The position numbers and the translations under genes are program-made. From contig NZ_CP108054.1 in NCBI RefSeq assembly GCF_036173125.1, forward strand, positions 8,089,001-8,153,000: a DNA stretch of 64,000 nucleotides, written 5' to 3'. Below are positions 12,488 through 19,820 of this stretch, piece after piece. The number at the start of each line of letters is the position of its first letter. Position 1 is the first letter of the stretch. A model generated the notes under the pieces. It was not told the DNA's origin and did no database searches. It saw nothing but the letters and a program-made list of their open reading frames with translations. This DNA comes from Streptomyces sp. NBC_00286 (GTDB lineage Bacteria > Actinomycetota > Actinomycetes > Streptomycetales > Streptomycetaceae).

Positions 12488-12592
12488 TCAGCCTGTCGCT
12501 ACGTCAGGCAGAACCCTTGGGGTCCTCGAAACCCTCGTACTCGGCGAAACCCTCGTACTCGGCAAACTGATCCGCAACAGGCAGCCGCGCAT
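12488..12592 (-). CDS. Possible 34-residue leader peptide between B12 riboswitch and cobD
   Basis: A short frame starts at ATG 12592 with GAGG ten bases upstream (GTGAGGACATATCGCC before the ATG) and stops at TGA 12490-12488, four bases before the cobD ATG. The peptide begins MRGCLLRISL and ends VLPDVATG. Its middle is PSTRVS twice, from a perfect 18-base tandem duplication. It has a better ribosome site than cobD and lies just after the riboswitch aptamer. It could make cobD translation dependent on its own translation. It resembles no family known to me; a chance frame is possible. Confidence 0.4.
   Translation of the reverse strand: MRGCLLRISLPSTRVSPSTRVSRTPRVLPDVATG
12527..12562. repeat. 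Perfect 18-base tandem duplication in the cob leader
   Basis: CGAAACCCTCGTACTCGG occurs twice head to tail (12527-12544 and 12545-12562). Eighteen is a multiple of three, so the duplication keeps the leader frame open, giving PSTRVS-PSTRVS on the minus strand. Identical copies suggest a recent event. Confidence 0.9.
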
Positions 12593-12639
12593 GGCGATAT
12601 GTCCTCACTCAGGGTGTCCGCGCCCTGGTTCGACGAGAC

Positions 12640-12795
12640 CGACGGCGAGAGTTCCTGGCTCCCGGAGAACTGCTTCCCCGGTGACAGTGGCGGGACCGCG
12701 CCGGACTCACACCGGCTTCCTCTTCTGCCGCCGTACTTGGCTCGGGCAGTCCACCACGCCCACGAACAGCCGTCAACTTGCCGCTGACCTGCGAC
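12640..12795 (-). promoter_or_regulatory. Cobalamin (AdoCbl) riboswitch controlling the cob operon
   Basis: On the minus strand the conserved core reads GGAAGCCGGTGTGAGTCCGG (from about 12721), then CGCGGTCCCGCCACTG with the B12 box GCCACTG at 12691-12685. The 3' family segment GGGAGCCAGGAACTC follows at 12663-12649. Upstream lies CGGCAAGTTGACGGCTGTTCG, resembling the actinobacterial aptamer 5' half. Outer limits are approximate. In this family, adenosylcobalamin binding shuts down expression; the first ribosome site downstream belongs to the leader ORF at 12592, so control is probably translational, though this is inferred. Confidence 0.93.
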
Positions 12796-12810
12796 GGGAG
12801 AGTGTGCGAA

Positions 12811-12832
12811 GGCCCACACAGACGTGTGGGCC
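12811..12832 (-). terminator. Hairpin terminator after the pitH2 operon
   Basis: GGCCCACAC-AGAC-GTGTGGGCC, a perfect nine-base-pair stem, lies 31 bases after the stop of the small membrane gene at 12863. No U-tract follows, as usual in Streptomyces. It separates the pitH2 unit from the cob leader. Confidence 0.7.
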
Positions 12833-12862
12833 GACGGACGTGGGCGGGTGGGGTGTTGGGCG

Positions 12863-13084
12863 TCAGGCCACGATCAGGTAGATGCCGTACGCCACTGCCG
12901 CCGCGCATGCCGTGAAGCAGGCGTACGCGCCGGTCGTCGCCAGGAGCGCGGAGTTGCCCTGTGCGGAGGCCGATTCGCGGCGGGAGAGGCCGACGATGCC
13001 CAGGGTGAATGCGCCCACGAGGGCGACGGTGACGATGAGGCTGACTCCGAAGACGGAGCCGAGGGCTGCCCAGTCGATGTGCAT
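12863..13084 (-). CDS. Small two-helix membrane protein downstream of pitH2
   Basis: A 73-residue protein with two hydrophobic spans (about residues 8-33 and 48-72) separated by a short polar loop GLSRRESASAQGN. It starts 12 bases after the pitH2 stop and is therefore in one operon with the phosphate transporter. Conserved small proteins in this place are typical of Streptomyces pit loci (from memory). Function unknown; a role as accessory subunit of PitH is an inference from position only. The ATG start has the minus-strand sequence GAGGAATCCACCGC in front of it. Confidence 0.75.
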   Translation of the reverse strand: MHIDWAALGSVFGVSLIVTVALVGAFTLGIVGLSRRESASAQGNSALLATTGAYACFTACAAAVAYGIYLIVA

Positions 13085-13096
13085 GCGGTGGATTCC

Positions 13097-14332
13097 TCAG
13101 ACCGTGGCGGTGCGGGTGGCGGGCTCGGTGTCCGGCTCTTCGACGTGGCCCGGCGGGGGCGGGGTGACGGCGGCGATGGCCGTGCCCATCACGTCGGCGG
13201 CTACTTCCGTGCCGTTGATGTCAGTTGTGCCGTCGGTGTCATTGACGTTCGTGTGGTCGATCACCTCACGGCGGGAGACCACCCAGATCGCGGCACTGGA
13301 CGCGATCAGGAAGACGGCGACGAACGCGGTGCCCCAGGCGCCGAAGGAGGTCACGTACTCCGCGATCGCGGCGACCAGGGCCGCGGCCGGCAGCGTCAGG
13401 CCCCAGGCGACGAACATCCGGGTGGCGGTGGACCAGCGGACCACTCCGCCCTTGCGGCCGAGGCCCGCGCCCATCACCGAGCCGGAGACCGAGTGCGTGG
13501 TGGACAGGGAGAAGCCGAGGTGCGAGGAGGCCAGGATGACCGTGGCCGCGCTGGTCTGGGCGGCGAAGCCCTGCTGCGGCTGGAGGTCGGTCAGGCCCTT
13601 GCCCATCGTGCGGATGATGCGCCAGCCGCCGAGGTAGGTGCCGAGCGCGATCGCGAGACCGGCGGAGAGGATGACCCAGACCGGCGGGTCGGAGTCGGGG
13701 GCGATGGCGCCGCCGGTGACCAGGGCGAGGGTGATGATGCCCATGGTCTTCTGCGCGTCGTTCGTGCCGTGCGCCAGCGAGACGAGCCCGGCGGAGGCGA
13801 TCTGGCCTGTGCGGTAGCCCTTCTTGGCGGCTTCGCCGTTCGCGTTCCGGCCGAGCCGGTACGTCAGCCGGGTGGCGAGCATCGCGGCGAGGCCCGCGAC
13901 CAGCGGGGCGGCGATCGCGGGGATCAGCACCTTGGTGACGAGGACGTCGCCGTGCACCGCACCCATGCCGGCCGAGGCGATGGTGGCGCCGATCAGGCCG
14001 CCCATGAGGGCGTGCGAGGAACTGGACGGCAGGCCTACGAGCCAGGTCAGCAGGTTCCAGAGGATGGCGCCGACGAGTGCGGCGAAGATCACTTCGGGTT
14101 GGATGCCGGTCTCGTCGACGAGGCCCTTGGAGATGGTGTTGGCGACCTCGATCGAGAGGAACGCGCCGACCAGATTGAGTACGGCGGACATGGCCACCGC
14201 GGCTTTGGGCTTCATCGCGCCGGTCGAGATGGTGGTGGCCATCGCGTTGGCGGTGTCGTGGAAACCGTTCGTGAAATCGAACGCGAGGGCGGTGACCACC
14301 ACTATCGCGAGGATCAGCGAGAAGTTCTCCAT
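13097..14332 (-). CDS. pitH2: Low-affinity inorganic phosphate transporter, PiT family
   Basis: Integral membrane symporter for phosphate or metal phosphate. The 411-residue protein carries the N-terminal family signature FDFTNGFHDTANAMATTIST (about residues 19-38) and the second-half copy GLVSLAHGTNDAQKTMGII, with about ten hydrophobic spans. The C-terminal 45 residues are hydrophilic and rich in Asn, Asp and Thr. A PHO-box pair stands 48 bases upstream of the ATG, so control by PhoP under phosphate limitation is likely. The symbol follows the S. coelicolor paralogue in the same neighbourhood, from memory. Confidence 0.9.
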   Translation of the reverse strand: MENFSLILAIVVVTALAFDFTNGFHDTANAMATTISTGAMKPKAAVAMSAVLNLVGAFLSIEVANTISKGLVDETGIQPEVIFAALVGAILWNLLTWLVGLPSSSSHALMGGLIGATIASAGMGAVHGDVLVTKVLIPAIAAPLVAGLAAMLATRLTYRLGRNANGEAAKKGYRTGQIASAGLVSLAHGTNDAQKTMGIITLALVTGGAIAPDSDPPVWVILSAGLAIALGTYLGGWRIIRTMGKGLTDLQPQQGFAAQTSAATVILASSHLGFSLSTTHSVSGSVMGAGLGRKGGVVRWSTATRMFVAWGLTLPAAALVAAIAEYVTSFGAWGTAFVAVFLIASSAAIWVVSRREVIDHTNVNDTDGTTDINGTEVAADVMGTAIAAVTPPPPGHVEEPDTEPATRTATV

Positions 14333-14379
14333 TTACCCGGTCTTCTATTGGACGTCAGCGGTTCGTGGACCGTAGGCAA

Positions 14380-14401
14380 CCTGAATGAACGGAAGATGAA
14401 C
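14380..14401 (-). promoter_or_regulatory. PHO box (PhoP operator) of pitH2
   Basis: On the minus strand two 11-base direct repeat units stand back to back: GTTCATCTTCC (14401-14391) and GTTCATTCAGG (14390-14380). Both match the Streptomyces PHO-box consensus GTTCAYYYRSN. The pair lies 48-69 bases upstream of the pitH2 ATG, a normal promoter-proximal position. Confidence 0.85.
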
Positions 14402-14437
14402 TCAGTAGGACCACGAGGTGTATCGAAACGAGTCGCT

Positions 14438-14461
14438 GCCCCTCCGGGTACCCGGAGGGGC
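14438..14461. other. Perfect 24-base palindrome upstream of pitH2
   Basis: GCCCCTCCGGGTACCCGGAGGGGC is fully self-complementary and lies between the 3' end of the muramidase-side intergenic region and the PHO box. The muramidase gene reads away from this site, so it may be a terminator for transcripts from neither flank, or an insulating hairpin. Role uncertain. Confidence 0.5.
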
Positions 14462-14583
14462 AGTGTTGTAGTCGACCAGATCGGCGGCGCGTTAGTCGAA
14501 CTGAGGCGGAGTATCGGGCTCCGCCTGCCCTTGCTTCCAGCCTTCTCCTGCTTCAAGCCCTTCCGCTTCTTGCCCTTCTGCTT

Positions 14584-15345
14584 CTAGCCCCTCGCGAACT
14601 GCTTGAGCCGGCTCATGGACCCGTTGAAGAGATTCTGGTCACCCGGCAGCGTCCCGCCGTTGTCGTACTGCCAGAACGTCCACGTCCGCCAGCCCGCGGG
14701 CAGCGTCCCCGTCGACGAGCTGTACCGGGCCAGCCAGAGTGCGTGGTTGGAGGCGAACGCGGCGCTGTTGCCGGTGCAGTTCTTCCACCAGTGCGTGGTG
14801 GTGTAGATCACCGGGCGGCGGCCGGTCTGCCGCTTCACCTCGTTGCTGAACGACTTGATCCAGCCGACCATCTTGGACTTGCTCAGGCCGTAGCACTTCT
14901 TCTTGCCGTACGGGTTGTATTCGATGTCGAGCGCGGGCGGCAGCGTCCAGCCGTCCGCCCGCCAGCCGCCTCCGTTGCGTACGAAGTAGGCGGCCTGGGT
15001 CTTGCCGGACGACTTGTGCGGCAGCGCGAAGTGGTACGCCCCGCGGATCAGGCCCGCGTTGCGCGCGCCGTGGTACTGCTGGCTGTAATAGGGGTTGCGG
15101 TAGGTGTGGGACTCGGTCGCCTTCACGTAGACGAACTTGGCGCCCTTGCTCTTCGCCTTCGCCCAGTTGACGTTCTTCTGGTGCGAGGAGACGTCATGTC
15201 CTTCGGGCTTTGCTGCCGCAGAGACCGGCATCTCTACGAGAGCGGTGGCGCCGATGGTCAGCGTCGCCACGGAGAGTACGGCGAAGCGAGCGCGGCGGCT
15301 GTGGGACAGTCGGCGACTTCGGGACGGTTTGCGATCGCGGGCCAT
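14584..15345 (-). CDS. Secreted glycoside hydrolase family 25 muramidase (lysozyme)
   Basis: The 253-residue protein has a basic N-terminus with RR pairs and a hydrophobic stretch (about residues 22-46) ending SAAA, a likely signal peptide. The mature part is a GH25 (Chalaropsis/cellosyl type) domain: HDVSSHQKNVNW at the start with the first catalytic Asp, FVYVKATES, AYHFALP, the catalytic pair in PALDIEYN, YTTTHWW, and FWQYDNGG at the end. Enzymes of this family cut the beta-1,4 bond between N-acetylmuramic acid and N-acetylglucosamine. It stands alone, divergent from the aldolase gene. Role probably in cell wall remodelling or competitor lysis. Confidence 0.92.
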   Translation of the reverse strand: MARDRKPSRSRRLSHSRRARFAVLSVATLTIGATALVEMPVSAAAKPEGHDVSSHQKNVNWAKAKSKGAKFVYVKATESHTYRNPYYSQQYHGARNAGLIRGAYHFALPHKSSGKTQAAYFVRNGGGWRADGWTLPPALDIEYNPYGKKKCYGLSKSKMVGWIKSFSNEVKRQTGRRPVIYTTTHWWKNCTGNSAAFASNHALWLARYSSSTGTLPAGWRTWTFWQYDNGGTLPGDQNLFNGSMSRLKQFARG

Positions 15346-15540
15346 CTTTCCCCCGGAATGGCTGCGTGCACGACAAATCTCCCTGAGGGTATGGGAGGGT
15401 CCGCGAACTCCTGTTGCTCATCGGCCAATTGCTCCGAGTGGGCGTTCTGTTCGTTTCTGCGCCCTTTCGGAGGTGGGTGTTCCGCCCTAAAGTGCCCTCG
15501 CCCGCGCCGGGCCCTTGTCCCCGGCTGGCAGGATCGCGGC

Positions 15541-16239
15541 ATGGCTGAACAGCGGTGGGACGCAGGGGACGGGCGGGACACGGAGCGGCAGGGCGCGCGG
15601 GACGCCACGGAACGGCCCTGGCGCGAGCTGGTGGCGACGGCCCGCCGGACGGTGTCCGAAGGTCTGGTCGTCGGTACGTCGGGCAATGTGTCCGTCCGCG
15701 TCGGGGACACCGTCCTGGTCACGCCGAGCGGAGTCCCGTACGACGAACTCGGGCCCGAGCACGTCTGCGGGGTCGGTCTCGACGGGCGGCAGGTGCTCGG
15801 TTCACTCGTTCCGACCAGCGAACTGCCCATGCATCTGGCCGTCTATCGCGCCACCGACGCCCGCGCCATCGTCCACACGCACGCCGTGCACGCCACGGCC
15901 GTTTCCACGCTCGTCTCGGAGCTGCCGCTCATCCACTACATGGCCGCCGCGCTCGGCGGACCCGTCCGTGTCGCCCCCTACGCGACCTACGGCACGGAAA
16001 AGTTGGCCGAGAACATGCTCGAGGCGCTGCGGAACCGCACAGCCTGTCTACTCCAGAACCACGGCACCCTCACCTACGGCACCACCCTCCACCAGGCCTA
16101 CGACCGCACGGCCCAGTTGGAGTGGATGTGCCGCCTGTGGCTGACGGCGTCGTCGCTTCCGGGTCACTCGCCGTCGCTGCTGAGCGAGGAGCAGGTGGCG
16201 GAGGTGGGGGAGCGGTTGAAGGGGTACGGCCAGCCGTAG
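15541..16239 (+). CDS. Class II aldolase/adducin family protein (fuculose-phosphate aldolase-like)
   Basis: A 232-residue zinc aldolase-type protein. Motifs are GTSGNVSVRVGDTVLVTPSG, SELPMHLAVY, the metal-binding HTHAVHATAVS, and LLQNHGTLTYG with the third histidine. This is the set seen in L-fuculose-1-phosphate and related aldolases. The true substrate cannot be read from sequence. The open frame extends far upstream, but the ATG at 15541 starts the homologous region; the first 25 residues are polar and rich in Arg, Asp and Gly. Divergent from the muramidase gene and 100 bases before the hydrolase gene. Confidence 0.85.
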   Translation: MAEQRWDAGDGRDTERQGARDATERPWRELVATARRTVSEGLVVGTSGNVSVRVGDTVLVTPSGVPYDELGPEHVCGVGLDGRQVLGSLVPTSELPMHLAVYRATDARAIVHTHAVHATAVSTLVSELPLIHYMAAALGGPVRVAPYATYGTEKLAENMLEALRNRTACLLQNHGTLTYGTTLHQAYDRTAQLEWMCRLWLTASSLPGHSPSLLSEEQVAEVGERLKGYGQP

Positions 16240-16339
16240 CCGTAGGGGCATCGGCTTCCGCTTCTGACAGACCCTGGCCCGCACTTTTCACGGGTCCCTT
16301 CGGCTGGCCGACTGCGGGTTCCGTCTGGAGACTGGACCC

Positions 16340-17467
16340 GTGCGCACTGTGAAAGTGACGGCCGCGGCCGTCACCGCCGCCCTGGCCGCCGGAGCCGCCA
16401 CCGTCGCGGCCGGCCGCTTCGCGAGCGACGCCGCCCTGAAGGCGTCGCCGGGCCGGCCGCTGCCCACCGAGCCCCGGCTCACCGTGCACGCCACGGCGGC
16501 CGGGCGGATCACGCTCACCCGCGCCCTGGCCTCCCAGCGGCCGGGCCTGTACGGCCTGAGCGGCAACGCGAGCCACGCCGTCGTCGGTTCGGTCGTCGAG
16601 GCCGCCCCGCACCCCGCCGACACGGTCGTACGCCGACTGGAACGCGTCACCCACGGCACGCTGGAACCCGGCGACAAGGTGTGGTTCACCCCGAACGTGC
16701 ACATCGGCGACCCGAGCACCGCGCTCGGCCTCGACCACACCGACGTGGAGATCCCCGGCGAACTCGGCGCCCTGCCCGCCTGGTTCGTGCCCGGCGCCCG
16801 CGAACCCTGGGTGATCACCGTGCACGGACTGGGCACCACCCGTGAACACCCCATGAACGTCATGGAGTTGCTGCACCGCCTCCGCTTCCCCGTCCTCGAC
16901 CTCGCCTACCGCGGCGACCCCGGCGCACCCCGCCCACCGGACGGCCTGGGCCACCTCGGCGAGACCGAGTGGCCCGACCTCGACGCGGCCATCCGCTACG
17001 CCGTGCGCTCCGGCGCCGAACAAGTCGTCCTGTACGGCTGGTCCACCGGCGCCACCATGGCCGTACGCGCTGCCGCGCACTCCGCGCTGCGCGACCGGAT
17101 CACCGGGCTCGTGCTGGACTCGCCCGTCCTCAGCTGGGAGTCCACGCTGCGCGCCCTCGCCGCGGCCCGCCGCACTCCCGGCGCCCTGCTGCCGCTGGCC
17201 GTCCGCGCCGCCCAGGGCCGCACGGGCCTGCAGGGCGACCGGACCCAGGGCGCCGCCGACCCCGACCTGCTCAAGGTGCCGGTCCTCGTCCTGCACGGCC
17301 CGGACGACGCGGTCGCCCCCTGGGCGCACTCCCGCCGCCTCGCCGACCGCCGTCCCGACCTGGTCAGCCTGCACACCGTCCGGAACGCCCCGCACGGCGC
17401 CATGTGGAACGCCGACCCGGCCGGTTACGAAGAGGCCCTGCGCCGCTTCCTTACTCCGCTGATGTAG
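16340..17467 (+). CDS. Alpha/beta hydrolase, membrane-anchored or secreted
   Basis: The 375-residue protein begins with an Ala-rich hydrophobic segment (residues 4-28), a signal anchor. The hydrolase fold shows WVITVHGLGTTREHPMNVM (oxyanion strand), the nucleophile elbow YGWSTGATMA (Ser near residue 235), an acidic residue in VLHGPDDAVAP (about 318) and the His in RNAPHGAMWN (about 352). The triad is thus complete. GTG start at 16340 with GGAG nine bases upstream. The substrate is unknown; similar proteins are called prolyl oligopeptidase-like or S9-type hydrolases. Confidence 0.82.
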   Translation: MRTVKVTAAAVTAALAAGAATVAAGRFASDAALKASPGRPLPTEPRLTVHATAAGRITLTRALASQRPGLYGLSGNASHAVVGSVVEAAPHPADTVVRRLERVTHGTLEPGDKVWFTPNVHIGDPSTALGLDHTDVEIPGELGALPAWFVPGAREPWVITVHGLGTTREHPMNVMELLHRLRFPVLDLAYRGDPGAPRPPDGLGHLGETEWPDLDAAIRYAVRSGAEQVVLYGWSTGATMAVRAAAHSALRDRITGLVLDSPVLSWESTLRALAAARRTPGALLPLAVRAAQGRTGLQGDRTQGAADPDLLKVPVLVLHGPDDAVAPWAHSRRLADRRPDLVSLHTVRNAPHGAMWNADPAGYEEALRRFLTPLM

Positions 17468-17667
17468 TCCTGGCTTCCCGGCCTCACTCCCCTCCTTGCC
17501 TGTTCGTTCCTGTTCTCGCGTGCTCCTTTCGGGCTTCCGGTTGACCGCTGATCACGTGGTTGCCCGGGTCCTGTGAACGCCCGTGGAGCCGTGCGCGCCG
17601 GCCACCCGTACGGCCCTCCCCGCCATTCCGTTTGGGTTTTCGGACCGTCAACCGGAAGACTGCCCCC

Positions 17668-19071
17668 GTGACGTCCCGTATCCCGCGCGACTCCAGGCTC
17701 CGACTCGTCCGCTCACGACCCCTGGCCGCCGCTCCCCGAGCGATGAACCAGCGGCGTACGCGCCGACCCGCACCACGCCCGCCAGAGGGCACCCCGGCGC
17801 CCGCGGAGCTGGCCCATATGGCGCGCGCCCAGCTCGCCGGCGCGGCCCGTGTCGCCCGCTGGGCCGACGCCGCGCTGAGCCCCGGCCGGGACCGCGACGG
17901 CACACCCGCCGACGGCGCCGGCACGCTCTCCGAGGCAAGTGCCCGGCGGGCCGCCGACGACCTGGCCCTGACTCCGGCTCAGGTCCGCGCGGACTGGGAC
18001 ACCGCACGGCTCGCGGGCCTCATCGAGGTGCACGGCGACAGCGCCCGCCCCGGCTGGCGGCTGCGCGCCTGGAACCGCGACGACAGCGCCGTACTGCGCG
18101 GCTGGGTCGCTCTCTTCGACGCCTGGTCGCTCGCCTGCCCGGAACCCGAGGACCAGGAGCACGCGGCCGTCGCCGAGGTCGTCTCCGCGATGCCCCAGGT
18201 GCTCTCCTTCCTCCAGCTCTCCGCCGGCCCCGTCCCCGTCACCCAGCTCCTCGACCTCCTCGACCAGCGCGTCACGGAACTGCGCACCGAGCGCTGCGAG
18301 ATCCCGTACGGGCCGCAGCCCGAGCCGGTGGAGGAACCGGCGCAGAACACCCCTCTCGCCCCCCTCCTCGACTGGGCCATGCACGCGCTCGCCTCCGTCG
18401 GCGCCCTCACCTGCGCCGACGGCCAGGCCACGCTCACCCCGCTCGGCAGCTGGGCCGTGTGGGTCAAGCTGGAGCAGATCTGCGTCGCCGCGCAGAGCCC
18501 CGCCGGGAACATCGAGCAGTCGGCCGAGGACATGCTCCGCGGCTGCGCCCAGCTCCGTCCGAACGCGGCCCGTGACGAATACCGCGCCTGGCTCGCCGCC
18601 CGCCCCGTCGGCAGCGCCGTCACCGAACTCCTCGACGCCGCCCGTGGCGAGGACGCCCTGCTGCGCGGCCTTGCCTTCGAAGCGCTGCGCGTCGTCGGCG
18701 CCCCCGCCGAGCCGGACGTACGCGCAGTGGTCGACGAGGTCCATCTGCGCCCGTACGCCCTGTTGTGGATCGCCGAGCACGAGGGTCACGACCCCGAGGA
18801 CGCCCACGAGATCCTCACCCGCGACGAGGCCACCTGGCTGTGGGTGGACACCGCCGCGGCCGTCGCCGACCACGGCGAAGCCCCGCTTCTCGTACGGCAC
18901 TTGGAGTCCGCGGTGCAGCCCACCGTGCCCGCGCTCCTCGACGAGGTGCGCGCCGTCGGCCACCCCCGCACCGTGCAGGTCCTGGTCGCCCTCGCGGCCG
19001 CCCACCCCGACCCGGCCCTGGCCAGGGCCGTACGCCGCGCCGCCTTCCAGGTGCACACCGGAGGCAACTGA
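17668..19071 (+). CDS. Conserved protein of unknown function with helical repeats
   Basis: About 467 residues from the GTG at 17668, which has GGAAG nine bases upstream; an ATG at 17743 (MNQRRT) is the alternative, and the open frame reaches further upstream in Arg/Pro-rich sequence unlikely to be translated. Residues about 90-140 resemble a winged-helix region (LTPAQVRADWDTARLAGLIEV). The C-terminal third (from about 320) is built of short amphipathic helices like HEAT repeats. No signal peptide or membrane span. It has a typical actinomycete look but I recognise no characterised family. Followed by the convergent VOC gene. Confidence 0.7.
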   Translation: MTSRIPRDSRLRLVRSRPLAAAPRAMNQRRTRRPAPRPPEGTPAPAELAHMARAQLAGAARVARWADAALSPGRDRDGTPADGAGTLSEASARRAADDLALTPAQVRADWDTARLAGLIEVHGDSARPGWRLRAWNRDDSAVLRGWVALFDAWSLACPEPEDQEHAAVAEVVSAMPQVLSFLQLSAGPVPVTQLLDLLDQRVTELRTERCEIPYGPQPEPVEEPAQNTPLAPLLDWAMHALASVGALTCADGQATLTPLGSWAVWVKLEQICVAAQSPAGNIEQSAEDMLRGCAQLRPNAARDEYRAWLAARPVGSAVTELLDAARGEDALLRGLAFEALRVVGAPAEPDVRAVVDEVHLRPYALLWIAEHEGHDPEDAHEILTRDEATWLWVDTAAAVADHGEAPLLVRHLESAVQPTVPALLDEVRAVGHPRTVQVLVALAAAHPDPALARAVRRAAFQVHTGGN

Positions 19072-19115
19072 GAGCCTCGGCCGAGGGGGCGGGGCGTCGG
19101 GCCCCGATGTGGGCG

Positions 19116-19529
19116 TCAGGCCTGTATCTCTGGGGAGTACGTGCCGAAGCTCCAGATATTGCCCTCCAGGTCACGGGCCATGTAGTCCCGCGATCCGTAG
19201 TCCTGGTCCGTCGGGGGCATGAGGATCTCCGCCCCGTGATCGACGGCCCGCTGGTGGTGTGCGTCGATGTCGTCCACGACGACATACACCCCGGTGTGCG
19301 TCGCGCCCTTCATCGCCTCGTCGAAGCGGCCGCCGCGGCCCCTGGAGCCGAGCATCACCGCGCCGTTGCCCTGCACCAGCTCCGCGTGCAGCACCGTGCC
19401 GTCCTCGCCCTCGTACACCGACGCCTCCGTGAAGCCGAAGGCCTCCGTGAGCTGCCTGATCGCGGCCTTCGCGTCCCCGTACAGCAGCGTCGGAAAGATG
19501 CTCGGGCGTCCGCCTGCCGTGCTCGCCAT
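19116..19529 (-). CDS. VOC (glyoxalase/bleomycin-resistance) superfamily protein
   Basis: A 137-residue single VOC module: FPTLLYGDAKAAIRQLTEAFGF opens the first beta-alpha-beta unit in its usual place, GVYVVVDDIDAHHQRAVDHGAEI the second, and DYMARDLEGNIWSFGTY the end. This resembles the PhnB/YdeM-like branch with metal ligands partly replaced; activity cannot be predicted. ATG 19529 has GGGAG eight bases upstream; the frame continues upstream without a better start. Convergent with the unknown gene at 17668, and divergent from the ABC-F gene. Confidence 0.82.
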   Translation of the reverse strand: MASTAGGRPSIFPTLLYGDAKAAIRQLTEAFGFTEASVYEGEDGTVLHAELVQGNGAVMLGSRGRGGRFDEAMKGATHTGVYVVVDDIDAHHQRAVDHGAEILMPPTDQDYGSRDYMARDLEGNIWSFGTYSPEIQA

Positions 19530-19727
19530 GGCGATCACTCCCTCTCGCCTCGTCGCCGGAATGTGACCGGATACCTGATGTGACCTGCTGAATGTGGCCT
19601 GCTTCCCAGTCTTGCACCAGGTACTGACAACGCCCCTCCGAGCGGGAATCCCGGGGACGACCAACTGCCGGGCCGCAAAGGTGACGTAGAACATGCGCAC
19701 ACAGAAAAACTGCTTGCAGACCCCCGT

Positions 19728-19739
19728 TAGACTGGCCCC
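19728..19739 (+). promoter_or_regulatory. Probable -10 element giving a leaderless transcript before the ABC-F gene
   Basis: TAGACT at 19728-19733 matches the actinobacterial -10 consensus. Six bases follow before the ATG at 19740, placing the expected transcription start on the A of that ATG. No convincing -35 hexamer is visible at 17-18 bases. Confidence 0.5.
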
Positions 19740-19763
19740 ATGGCCATTCTCCTCGCGCATTAG
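19740..19763 (+). CDS. Possible seven-residue leader peptide MAILLAH
   Basis: ATG GCC ATT CTC CTC GCG CAT TAG, starting exactly where a transcript from the TAGACT element should begin, with no Shine-Dalgarno sequence needed for a leaderless start. It ends 57 bases before the GTG of the ABC-F ATPase. Short hydrophobic leader peptides control several ribosome-associated ABC-F genes by attenuation, but no case with this peptide is known to me. Chance occurrence cannot be excluded. Confidence 0.4.
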   Translation: MAILLAH

Positions 19764-19820
19764 ACGGCGTGATTGCCTTCAGCCGCCCACCCCGTCATCG
19801 ACCTGCCCTGGAGTCTGTCC

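Noticed and set aside
12824..14587. Plus-strand open frame of 587 codons
   Set aside because: Antisense of pitH2 and its partner; Gly/Asp-rich shadow.
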